Position numbers and translations under genes: made by a program. Source: an uncultured Phocaeicola sp. (GTDB lineage: Bacteria > Bacteroidota > Bacteroidia > Bacteroidales > Bacteroidaceae). Taken from it: a stretch of DNA of 26,861 nucleotides. The stretch lies in contig CARCZS010000009.1 in NCBI GenBank assembly GCA_948956705.1, positions 1-26,861 of the forward strand, read 5' to 3'. The notes below the pieces were generated by a model. It searched no databases. It worked only from the letters and a program-made list of their open reading frames with translations, and had not been told where the DNA came from. Below, piece by piece: positions 17,128 to 23,822 of the stretch. The stretch's first letter is position 1. Each line of letters begins with the position of its first letter.

Positions 17128-18230
17128 AAAAGATATTTCGTACATTGCATCTTTGGCTTTCCGTGCCTTTCGGACTGCTTGTCAGTCTGATATGCTTTTC
17201 GGGTGCCATGCTGGTTTTCGAGAACGAAATAACGGAGTGGAGCCGCCCCGACCTTTATCATGTGAAGGAGGTAAAGGCGGAACCACTGCCTGTGGAAATG
17301 CTTCTCGAACGAGTGGCGGAGACATTGCCCGACAGTGTATCTGTCACCGGAGTGAGTATTCCTTCAGAGAAGGGGCGCACGTGGCAGGTAAATCTCTCCA
17401 AACCACGTCGTGCATCGGTTTATATTGACCCTTATACGGGTGAAGTGAAGGGAAAATACGAGCGTCCGGCCTTTTTTCTGACCATGTTTAAACTGCATCG
17501 CTGGCTGTTGGACAGTATGAAGCCCGGTGGCGGTATCTTCTGGGGAAAGGTGATAGTGGGAGTGAGTACACTAATGTTTGTTCTTATTCTGCTGACAGGC
17601 ATCATTATCTGGTGGCCGCGCACACTGCGGGCGTTGAAGAATAGTCTGAAGATAACGTTGCGGAGGGGATTCCGCCGGTTCTGTTACGATTTTCATGTGG
17701 CGGGCGGTTTGTATGCGTTGCTGTTTTTGCTGATGATGTCACTGACGGGACTGACTTGGTCTTTTGCTTGGTACCAGACTGGATTTTATAAAATTTTCGG
17801 AGTAGAAACCCGGCAGGGAAGCGGGCACGCAGCTCATGGGCAGGAGAAGAAGGAAAAGTCACAGGTTCCGTATGCACATTGGGAACAGGTCTATCGACAG
17901 TTGAAGGATGAGAATCCCGATTACCGACAGATTTCCATATCCCGGGGCACTGCCAATGTCTCTTTTGACCGGTTGGGCAATCAGCGTGCGAGTGACCGTT
18001 ATGAGTTTGACCCTCGTTCGGGTGAGATAATGAATGTATCTTTATATCAGGACGCTGAGCCGTCGGGAAAGATTCGGGGGTGGATATATTCGGTGCATGT
18101 AGGGAGCTGGGGCGGTATCTTTACCAAGATACTTGCCTTTGCAGCGGCTCTCATCGGGGCTTGTCTGCCATTGACAGGCTATTACCTGTGGATAAAACGT
18201 AAGCTCGGACAAAGAAAACGAAGGTGCTAG
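17124..18230 (+). CDS. PepSY-domain inner-membrane protein, XusC-like
   Basis: A 368-residue polytopic protein of the PepSY-associated TM family, often found with siderophore receptors and proposed to act as an inner-membrane iron reductase or importer. Four membrane segments are visible: about 10-33 ([20 protein letters not shown]), 137-166 ([20 protein letters not shown]), 190-218 ([20 protein letters not shown]) and 332-358. A periplasmic PepSY domain follows the first segment ([14 protein letters not shown] near 100), and a second PepSY-like stretch lies near 290 ([17 protein letters not shown]). Histidines in [13 protein letters not shown] and DFHVAGG are positioned at membrane borders as in heme-binding members. 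It overlaps the previous gene by four bases. Confidence 0.87.
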   Translation: MKKIFRTLHLWLSVPFGLLVSLICFSGAMLVFENEITEWSRPDLYHVKEVKAEPLPVEMLLERVAETLPDSVSVTGVSIPSEKGRTWQVNLSKPRRASVYIDPYTGEVKGKYERPAFFLTMFKLHRWLLDSMKPGGGIFWGKVIVGVSTLMFVLILLTGIIIWWPRTLRALKNSLKITLRRGFRRFCYDFHVAGGLYALLFLLMMSLTGLTWSFAWYQTGFYKIFGVETRQGSGHAAHGQEKKEKSQVPYAHWEQVYRQLKDENPDYRQISISRGTANVSFDRLGNQRASDRYEFDPRSGEIMNVSLYQDAEPSGKIRGWIYSVHVGSWGGIFTKILAFAAALIGACLPLTGYYLWIKRKLGQRKRRC

Positions 18231-18236
18231 CGGCGG

Positions 18237-18286
18237 GTGTGCCAAAAGCAAAAACAGCGTGACCGTTATGTCAGCTTTTGGCACAC
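18237..18286. terminator. Hairpin between xusC-like gene and corA
   Basis: A perfect 13-base inverted repeat, GTGTGCCAAAAGC (18237-18249) with GCTTTTGGCACAC (18274-18286), has a 24-base loop that can form an inner TGAC/GTCA stem. It lies six bases after the PepSY gene stop and between convergent genes. There is no proper T-run, so termination on the plus strand is likely but not certain. The TTTTGGCACAC arm recurs after the sulfatase gene. Confidence 0.65.
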
Positions 18287-18312
18287 TTCTCTATTTCCCA
18301 TACGGTTTGAGA

Positions 18313-19236
18313 TTAAAACCACTTTATCTTTCTGAAGATAACGAAGGCCATGGCCGATAATACGATAGATATCAATATGATGAGGCTGAAAGCATGTGGC
18401 AACTCATCCACATGCACATCCACGTTCATTCCATAAAAGCTGGCAATCAATGTAGGTACCATCAGTATGATAGAGATACTGGTCATGCGCTTCATGATAG
18501 TATTCACATTATTTGAAATGATGGAGGCAAAAGCATCCATTGTGCCTGTCAGAATATCACTGTAGATATTCACTGTGTTGTATGCCTGTTTCAATTCGAT
18601 GACCACATCTTCCACCAGGTCAGGGTTCTGATAATCTTTTTCCTGAAAGATACTTTGCAATTTGCCTACCATCACTTCATTTCCACGTATCGAGGTGTTG
18701 AAATAGACCAATGTCTTTTGCAGTTTCATCAACCGCAGTAAATCTTCATTGCGTATGCTTCTCTCTAATTCCTTTTCGGCCGCTGCCACATCATTGTTTA
18801 TCTGCTTCAGGTATTTCAGGAACCATACTGCGGAAGAATAAATCAGCCGCAATATCAGTTCAAATTTATTGCGCACTACTATTCCTTTTCGGCGTGTGTG
18901 GTCGATAAAGTCAGGTATCATTTCGGTGGAATGATAGCAAATGGTGACAATAATCTCATTGTTTGTGATGATGCCGATGGGAATGGTTGTATATGGAATG
19001 CTTCCCTGCTGTTGCAAAGGGATGCGGATAATGGTCAGCAACCAGTTTTCTTCGGTATCGGTGCGCGGGCGTTCATCCACGTCAGCAATGTCTTCCAAAA
19101 AAGATTCGGGAACTTTTAAGTCTTTGGTCAGAAAGTCAAAATCGCTTTTATCAGGGCATTCTACATTTACCCAGCAGTTGGGCATCCACTGCGGCTTTTC
19201 CACAAAGCCGTTCTCACAATAAAGATATTTTCTCAT
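18313..19236 (-). CDS. corA: CorA-family magnesium/divalent cation channel
   Basis: A 307-residue CorA/MIT-family channel for Mg2+ or other divalent cations. The N-terminal two thirds is the cytoplasmic funnel domain with a long helix (about 130-245, including LKYLKQINNDVAAAEKELER). Two membrane helices close the protein (about 247-266 and 281-301), separated by the signature YGMN with GMN at 269-271, followed by the acidic loop VDVHVDELPH. The C-terminal tail is basic (RKIKWF). Upstream of the ATG is AAGGAGG at 19250-19244 with seven-base spacing, an unusually strong ribosome binding site for Bacteroides. The leader is long and structured. It is convergent with the xus-like operon and divergent from ahpC. 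Cation specificity is not readable from sequence. Confidence 0.94.
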   Translation of the reverse strand: MRKYLYCENGFVEKPQWMPNCWVNVECPDKSDFDFLTKDLKVPESFLEDIADVDERPRTDTEENWLLTIIRIPLQQQGSIPYTTIPIGIITNNEIIVTICYHSTEMIPDFIDHTRRKGIVVRNKFELILRLIYSSAVWFLKYLKQINNDVAAAEKELERSIRNEDLLRLMKLQKTLVYFNTSIRGNEVMVGKLQSIFQEKDYQNPDLVEDVVIELKQAYNTVNIYSDILTGTMDAFASIISNNVNTIMKRMTSISIILMVPTLIASFYGMNVDVHVDELPHAFSLIILISIVLSAMAFVIFRKIKWF

Positions 19237-19243
19237 CTTATTG

Positions 19244-19250
19244 CCTCCTT
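19244..19250 (-). promoter_or_regulatory. Strong Shine-Dalgarno site of corA
   Basis: AAGGAGG on the minus strand, seven bases before the corA ATG. Most other genes in the window lack such a site, as is usual in Bacteroidetes, so this one stands out. Confidence 0.7.
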
Positions 19251-19263
19251 TCGTTTGTTTTAA

Positions 19264-19312
19264 GTCCGGGCAGAGGCATTGCAGGCATGCTGTTTAGAGC
19301 CCTGCCGGATAA
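19264..19312 (-). promoter_or_regulatory. GC-rich foldable element in the corA leader
   Basis: In the interval before corA, TCCGGGCAGAGGC (19266-19278) can pair with GCCCTGCCGGA (19300-19310) with two single-base bulges, enclosing GCATGC and a small CAG/CTG stem. The surrounding DNA is AT-rich. It lies between the candidate -7 box and the Shine-Dalgarno site, so it would be in the mRNA leader. I do not recognise it as a known riboswitch class such as the M-box. Confidence 0.4.
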
Positions 19313-19381
19313 GTTAATACTATACTGTACGTTCGTGGGTTGGAATCGTCCATTTTGGGTTGTTTTTAATAAATTGCGGGA

Positions 19382-19389
19382 CAAAAGTA
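19382..19389 (-). promoter_or_regulatory. Candidate -7 box for corA
   Basis: On the minus strand this reads TACTTTTG, an exact fit to TAnnTTTG, placed to give a leader of about 140 bases that includes the GC-rich element. The -33 region is weak. Confidence 0.4.
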
Positions 19390-19408
19390 CGTAAAAACTT
19401 TAAAAACA

Positions 19409-19466
19409 CCTAATCTCGTGTACCTATTTATGGTGATTGTTGTTCTACATTATCCTAATAATTAGG
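19409..19466. promoter_or_regulatory. CCTAAT repeats and palindrome upstream of ahpC
   Basis: CCTAATAATTAGG (19454-19466) is a perfect 6-1-6 palindrome ending three bases before the ahpC -33 box. Two more half-sites, CCTAAT at 19409-19414 and CCTATT at 19423-19428, lie upstream on the same strand. The position is that of an activator or repressor site. In B. fragilis, ahpCF is controlled by OxyR, so OxyR is the obvious candidate, but the sequence does not clearly match the E. coli OxyR consensus. Confidence 0.4.
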
Positions 19467-19468
19467 TA

Positions 19469-19499
19469 TTGCAGGGTGAAGTGTAGTACACTACCTTTG
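19469..19499 (+). promoter_or_regulatory. Promoter of ahpC-ahpF
   Basis: TTGC at 19469-19472 and TACCTTTG at 19492-19499 are spaced by 19 bases and fit the Bacteroides -33/-7 consensus well. The predicted leader is about 48 bases and AT-rich. Confidence 0.7.
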
Positions 19500-19553
19500 C
19501 AGATGTAATAATTACAATTTAAAAATTAATTTCAATTTTAAAATAGAAAGTAT

Positions 19554-20120
19554 ATGGAACCTATTATTAATTCACAAGTTCCTGAATTCAAAGTTCAGGC
19601 ATTTCATAATGGAGAGTTTAAGACAGTGACTAACAAGGATATCGAAGGCAAATGGGCTATTTTCTTCTTTTATCCTGCCGATTTTACTTTCGTCTGTCCT
19701 ACCGAGTTGGTAGATATTGCAGAGAAGTATGACCAGTTCAAGGAAATGGGTGTGGAGGTATACTCTGTCAGCACTGATTCACATTTTGTTCACAAAGCAT
19801 GGCATGATGCTTCCGAAAGCATTCGAAAAATCACTTATCCGATGTTGGCGGACCCCACGGGAGTTCTCTCGCGTGCATTCGGTGTGATGATTGAAGAAGA
19901 CGGTATGGCTTATCGCGGTACTTTTGTGGTCAATCCCGAAGGTAAGATTAAGTTGGCTGAGATTCAGGACAACAGTATCGGACGTAATGCCGACGAATTG
20001 CTCCGTAAAGTGGAAGCAGCTCAGTTTGTTGCCAGTCACGATGGAGAAGTTTGTCCGGCGAAATGGAAAAAAGGAGCCGAGACTCTGAAACCGAGCATTG
20101 ACCTGGTAGGTAAAATTTAA
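19554..20120 (+). CDS. ahpC: Alkyl hydroperoxide reductase subunit C (typical 2-Cys peroxiredoxin)
   Basis: A 188-residue cytoplasmic peroxiredoxin that reduces hydrogen peroxide and organic hydroperoxides. The peroxidatic cysteine is C48 in FTFVCPTE, and the resolving cysteine is C167 in GEVCPAKWKKG, as in bacterial AhpC. The active-site arginine region and the dimer/decamer segments (YSVSTDSHFVHKAWHD, GVMIEEDGMAYRGTFVVNPEG) are intact and the length is standard. It is followed after 14 bases by ahpF, its dedicated reductase, and preceded by a strong promoter with a palindromic site, consistent with peroxide-induced control. Confidence 0.97.
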   Translation: MEPIINSQVPEFKVQAFHNGEFKTVTNKDIEGKWAIFFFYPADFTFVCPTELVDIAEKYDQFKEMGVEVYSVSTDSHFVHKAWHDASESIRKITYPMLADPTGVLSRAFGVMIEEDGMAYRGTFVVNPEGKIKLAEIQDNSIGRNADELLRKVEAAQFVASHDGEVCPAKWKKGAETLKPSIDLVGKI

Positions 20121-20134
20121 AATACCTGAAAAAT

Positions 20135-21685
20135 ATGTTGGATAGTGCAATAAAGGAACAGTTGAAGGGATTGTTTGCCCAACTGGATGCGCACTATACT
20201 TTCGACATCTTTGTCCACCCCCGGCACGAAAGTCGTGCCGAGTTGGTGGACTTGTTGGAAGAAGTGGCTTCCTGTTCCGAGAAACTCTCCTGCCGTTTGC
20301 AAGAGAGCGAGGGCTTGAAATTTATTCTTTTAAAGGAAGGGGAAGATACGGGAATTACTTTCCGTGCCGTACCCGGCGGGCATGAATTTACTTCCCTGCT
20401 GATGGCGGTACTCAACGCCGACGGCAAAGGCAAGAATTTCCCTGATGAGTTTATCACCCGGCGTATCCGTGCATTGCGCGGACCGATAAATCTTACTACC
20501 TATCTGTCACTGAGCTGTACAAACTGCCCTGATGTGGTTCAGGCATTGAACCTGATGGTGGTGCTCAATCCTCAGATACGCCATCAGGCCGTAGACGGTG
20601 CTGTGAACGAAGAGGAAGTGAACCGCATGAAGGTGCAGGCCGTTCCTACGGTGTTTGCCGATGGCGAGCAGATTCATGTGGGGCGCGGCAGTATCGGTGA
20701 TTTGCTTGAAAAGCTTGAAGCGCGTTATGGCTCGGTGGAACCGGAGTCTTTTGAAACGAAAGAGTATGATGTATTGGTGGCGGGAGGCGGTCCTGCCGGT
20801 GCTGCGGCTGCCATTTATTCTGCCCGAAAAGGATTGCGGGTGGCTGTGGTGGCCGAACGTATTGGCGGTCAGGTGAATGAGACTATGGGTATTGAGAATC
20901 TGATATCCGTACCTCGGACTACCGGTAAGGAACTGGCACAGGACCTGAAGGACCATCTGGCTGCTTATCATATCGATGTGCTTGAGAATCGCCGGATAGA
21001 AAAAACTGAAGTAGTAGGGAGAATGAAAGTGCTGTCGGTCAAAGGCGGTGAGAGCTACAAGGCTCCTGTGCTGATTATTGCTACAGGTGCCAATTGGCGG
21101 AAGTTGAATGTTCCGGGCGAAGAGAAATACATTGGTCATGGAGTGGCATTCTGTCCGCATTGCGACGGGCCGTTTTATAAAGACAAGGAGGTGGCTGTCA
21201 TCGGTGGCGGTAACTCTGGTGTGGAGGCGGCCATTGATTTGGCAGGCATTTGCTCTAAGGTGACAGTCTTCGAATTTATGGAGACTCTGAAAGCGGATAC
21301 CGTCTTGCAAGAGAAAGTCAGGAGTCTGCCTAATGTAGATATCTTTACTCATACCCAGACGGTTGAGGTATTGGGCGATGGGGATAAGGTGGTCGGTCTG
21401 ATTAAGAAGGATCGTTCTTCGGAAAAAGAAGAAATCTTTGCTTTGGACGGCATTTTCGTTCAGATTGGTCTGACTGCCAATAGCGCTTTATTCAAGGATT
21501 TGGTGGAAACGAACCGCATGGGAGAAATCCTGACCGACAAGAACGGCCGTACTTCTGTGAAGGGTGTTTATGCTGCGGGAGATGTAACGGACGTATCCTA
21601 TAAGCAGATTATCATTGCTATGGGTGAAGGAGCAAAGGCCGCACTTGCCGCTTTCGAAGATCGCATGCGTGGTGAAGTGGGCTGA
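20135..21685 (+). CDS. ahpF: Alkyl hydroperoxide reductase subunit F (NADH:peroxiredoxin reductase)
   Basis: A 516-residue flavoprotein that passes electrons from NADH to AhpC. The N-terminal tandem thioredoxin-fold domain (about 1-200) carries the redox pair C128/C131 in LSCTNCPDVVQ. The FAD-binding motif VLVAGGGPAGAAAA is near 214-227. The second redox pair is C340/C343 in FCPHCDGP. The NADH-binding motif AVIGGGNSGVEAAIDLAG is at 354-371. The C-terminal FAD signature GVYAAGDVTDVSYKQI is present. All catalytic cysteines are intact and the length matches E. coli AhpF. It starts 14 bases after ahpC, forming a two-gene operon. Confidence 0.97.
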   Translation: MLDSAIKEQLKGLFAQLDAHYTFDIFVHPRHESRAELVDLLEEVASCSEKLSCRLQESEGLKFILLKEGEDTGITFRAVPGGHEFTSLLMAVLNADGKGKNFPDEFITRRIRALRGPINLTTYLSLSCTNCPDVVQALNLMVVLNPQIRHQAVDGAVNEEEVNRMKVQAVPTVFADGEQIHVGRGSIGDLLEKLEARYGSVEPESFETKEYDVLVAGGGPAGAAAAIYSARKGLRVAVVAERIGGQVNETMGIENLISVPRTTGKELAQDLKDHLAAYHIDVLENRRIEKTEVVGRMKVLSVKGGESYKAPVLIIATGANWRKLNVPGEEKYIGHGVAFCPHCDGPFYKDKEVAVIGGGNSGVEAAIDLAGICSKVTVFEFMETLKADTVLQEKVRSLPNVDIFTHTQTVEVLGDGDKVVGLIKKDRSSEKEEIFALDGIFVQIGLTANSALFKDLVETNRMGEILTDKNGRTSVKGVYAAGDVTDVSYKQIIIAMGEGAKAALAAFEDRMRGEVG

Positions 21686-21704
21686 TAGACATTATTTCTT
21701 TCGG

Positions 21705-21757
21705 CAGAAGAACAAAGGAACTTTCCAGGTTTTTCTCTTTCCTTACTTGTTCTTCTG
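21705..21757 (+). terminator. Long hairpin after ahpF
   Basis: CAGAAGAACAA (21705-21715) pairs perfectly with TTGTTCTTCTG (21747-21757), and AGGAA/TTCCT extends the stem inward after a small bulge. It lies 20 bases after the ahpF stop. There is no T-run after it, so it may terminate weakly or protect the 3' end. Confidence 0.6.
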
Positions 21758-21923
21758 TCTGAAAATCATTCTTCTTTCCTTTTAAAGAAAGCAAATACAC
21801 AATTTTCTCCCTATTATGGACGAAATGGAACTATGAAATAGAAAGAAATGGCCTATCTTCGCTATGCTGTAAAGCAATGAGACCGGATTTTTAAGCGAAA
21901 AACATTTCGAAAGATAAATTATT

Positions 21924-23471
21924 ATGAAGAACCTGATTTTACCGTTACTGGGAGGAGTTGGCCTGTTGTCATGCGGCAATGCCGGCAAACAAGATTCTGC
22001 TGTCGTGGCAGAACGCCCGAACATTATTTATGTATTTCCGGACCAATACCGCAACATGGCTATGGGTTTCTGGAACGAAGAAGGATTCAGCCGACACGTT
22101 AATTTCAAGGCCGATCCTGTGCATACCCCTCATCTCAACAACTTTGCCCGAGAGTCGCTGGTACTCTCTTCCGCCATGAGTAATTGTCCGCTGAGTAGCC
22201 CTCACCGTGGTTGTCTGTTGACCGGAATGTATCCTAACAAGAGTGGTGTCCCTCTGAATTGTAATTCCAAACGCCCCATCAGTTCATTGCGTACGGATGT
22301 GGAATGTGTCAGTGACGTGTTCAGCAAAAATGGTTATGAATGTGCTTACTTTGGAAAGCTGCACGCAGACTTCCCCACTCCCAATGATCCGGCACATCCC
22401 GGTGAGTATGTAGAAGAGCAGCGTCCGGTGTGGGATGCTTATACTCCGCCCGAGCGTCGTCACGGTTTTAATTACTGGTATTCTTACGGTACTTTTGACG
22501 TGCATAAGAATCCACATTATTGGGATACTGCCGGCAAACGCCATGAACCGAAAGAATGGTCGCCTTTGCACGAAGCCAAGCAAGTAATCGCTTATCTCAG
22601 GAATAAAGAAAAACAGCGTGATACCGGAAAACCTTTCTTTATTATGGTGGGAATGAATCCGCCTCATAGTCCTTATCGCACACTGAATGACTGCATGGAG
22701 GAAGACTTCAATCTGTATAAGGATAAGCCTATCGACAGTCTGCTGATTCGTCCGAATGCCGACAGAAACCGTCCCAAGGCAGAATCGGCACGTTATTATT
22801 TTGCTTCGGTTACGGGAGTAGACCGTGCATTCGGTGAAATTCTTGATTGCCTGAAAGAACTGGGGTTGGACAAGAATACCATTGTGGTCTTTACTTCCGA
22901 TCATGGCGAAACGATGTGTAGCCAGTCTACGGATGACCCGAAAAATTCTCCTTATGCAGAGTCGATGAATGTTCCGTTCATGGTTCGTTATCCGGGACAT
23001 ATCCGTCCGAGGGTGGATAGTTTGCTGTTGTCTTCACCAGACATTATGCCTACTTTGTTGGGCTTGAGTCATTTGGATAAGGATATTCCCGACAATGTGC
23101 AAGGAATCAACTATGCCTCTCTGTTTTATGGAGCAGATGATGTTGTTCCACGTCCTTCCGGTGCACTTTATATTCAGAATGTAGATGGAGACAAGGATAA
23201 AGACGGTTTGGTGGTCAGTTATTTCCCGAAGGCGAGAGGCATAAAGACAGCCCGCTATACATTGGCATTTTATGTAGACAAGAAGAATAAGGAACTTACG
23301 CAAAGCTTGCTTTTTGATGACTGGAACGATCCTTATCAACTTCATAACTTGCCGTTGGAAGAACATCCGGCAGTCGTAAAAGAACTGTGCGAAGAAATGG
23401 GCCGACAGTTGAAAACCATTGATGACCCATGGTATACACAAAAGATTTTGTCCAATCTTATACCTTATTGA
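21924..23471 (+). CDS. Serine-type family S1 sulfatase lipoprotein
   Basis: A 515-residue sulfatase of the alkaline phosphatase superfamily (SulfAtlas S1), which would remove sulfate esters from glycans. The signal peptide ends with lipobox GLLS-C (cysteine 17), so it is membrane-anchored. The formylglycine motif is S91-S-P-H-R-G followed by CLLTG: serine stands where aerobic sulfatases have cysteine, as usual in Bacteroides, so it needs the anaerobic maturase anSME. The N-terminal metal site is IIYVFPDQ, with D40 and Q41 in place of the common Asp pair, seen in some S1 subfamilies. The C-terminal metal motif is VVFTSDHGE. It stands alone between ahpF and the tRNA genes, without its own SusCD. 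Its substrate is unknown to me; mucin or glycosaminoglycan sulfate would fit the region. Confidence 0.92.
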   Translation: MKNLILPLLGGVGLLSCGNAGKQDSAVVAERPNIIYVFPDQYRNMAMGFWNEEGFSRHVNFKADPVHTPHLNNFARESLVLSSAMSNCPLSSPHRGCLLTGMYPNKSGVPLNCNSKRPISSLRTDVECVSDVFSKNGYECAYFGKLHADFPTPNDPAHPGEYVEEQRPVWDAYTPPERRHGFNYWYSYGTFDVHKNPHYWDTAGKRHEPKEWSPLHEAKQVIAYLRNKEKQRDTGKPFFIMVGMNPPHSPYRTLNDCMEEDFNLYKDKPIDSLLIRPNADRNRPKAESARYYFASVTGVDRAFGEILDCLKELGLDKNTIVVFTSDHGETMCSQSTDDPKNSPYAESMNVPFMVRYPGHIRPRVDSLLLSSPDIMPTLLGLSHLDKDIPDNVQGINYASLFYGADDVVPRPSGALYIQNVDGDKDKDGLVVSYFPKARGIKTARYTLAFYVDKKNKELTQSLLFDDWNDPYQLHNLPLEEHPAVVKELCEEMGRQLKTIDDPWYTQKILSNLIPY

Positions 23472-23482
23472 TATTATCGTAG

Positions 23483-23524
23483 GAGGTGCGTCAAAATTCC
23501 AAAGTTGGTGTTTTGGCACACCTC
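23483..23524 (+). terminator. Hairpin after the sulfatase gene
   Basis: GAGGTGCGTCAAAA (23483-23496) pairs with TTTTGGCACACCTC (23511-23524) with one mismatch and one G-U pair, 11 bases after the stop codon. The right arm shares TTTTGGCACAC with the hairpin after the PepSY gene. A weak T-rich tail follows. Confidence 0.6.
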
Positions 23525-23542
23525 TTTAAGTTTATAAGAAAC

Positions 23543-23569
23543 AAAAAAGGTTCGCATTTGCGAACCTTT
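23543..23569 (-). terminator. Rho-independent terminator of the tRNA-Asn genes
   Basis: On the minus strand, the arms at 23569-23559 and 23556-23546 form a perfect 11-base stem (AAAGGTTCGCA / TGCGAACCTTT) with a two-base loop, followed by a run of T (the A-run at 23543-23548 on the plus strand). It begins a few bases after the second tRNA. Confidence 0.9.
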
Positions 23570-23572
23570 GTG

Positions 23573-23646
23573 CTCTTCCTCTTGGACTTGAACCAAGGAC
23601 CCTCTGATTAACAGTCAGATGCTCTAACCGACTGAGCTAAGGAAGA
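23573..23646 (-). tRNA. tRNA-Asn (anticodon GUU), distal copy
   Basis: On the minus strand this 74-base gene folds as a cloverleaf. The acceptor arm is TCTTCCT with AGGAAGA. The D-arm GCTC/GAGC encloses AGTCGGTTA. The anticodon arm ATCTGACTGTTAATCAGA has loop CTGTTAA and anticodon GTT. The T-arm is CTTGG/CCAAG with loop TTCAAGT, and the discriminator is G. The 3' CCA is not encoded. It is identical to the copy at 23668-23741. Confidence 0.95.
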
Positions 23647-23667
23647 ATTTGCAATTAATTCTTTTCG

Positions 23668-23741
23668 CTCTTCCTCTTGGACTTGAACCAAGGACCCTCT
23701 GATTAACAGTCAGATGCTCTAACCGACTGAGCTAAGGAAGA
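23668..23741 (-). tRNA. tRNA-Asn (anticodon GUU), proximal copy
   Basis: Same sequence and fold as the tRNA at 23573-23646, separated from it by 21 AT-rich bases. It is the first of the two to be transcribed. Both share the promoter near 23766-23796 and the terminator at 23543-23569, so they form one two-gene transcript. Confidence 0.95.
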
Positions 23742-23765
23742 ATGTTTTTTTTCTTAATTGCGGTG

Positions 23766-23796
23766 CAAAGATAATAGGTTTTTTCGAAATATGCAA
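23766..23796 (-). promoter_or_regulatory. Promoter of the tandem tRNA-Asn genes
   Basis: On the minus strand TTG (23796-23794) and TATCTTTG (23773-23766) are spaced by 20 bases, matching the Bacteroides consensus, and lie about 25 bases before the first tRNA. The -33 end touches the divergent -7 box of the kinase gene. Confidence 0.65.
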
Positions 23797-23804
23797 TATC
23801 TTTG
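23797..23804 (+). promoter_or_regulatory. Candidate -7 box of the PfkB-family kinase gene
   Basis: TATCTTTG is an exact -7 match, 18 bases before the kinase start. The -33 region is only a T-run (23779-23784). It abuts the divergent tRNA promoter, so the two polymerases probably cannot bind at once. Confidence 0.55.
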
Positions 23805-23822
23805 CAGAAAAATTTTAGGTAA

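Noticed and set aside
20507..21352. A 281-codon open frame on the minus strand inside ahpF
   Set aside because: The product has no recognisable motif, and ahpF on the plus strand is complete with all catalytic residues.
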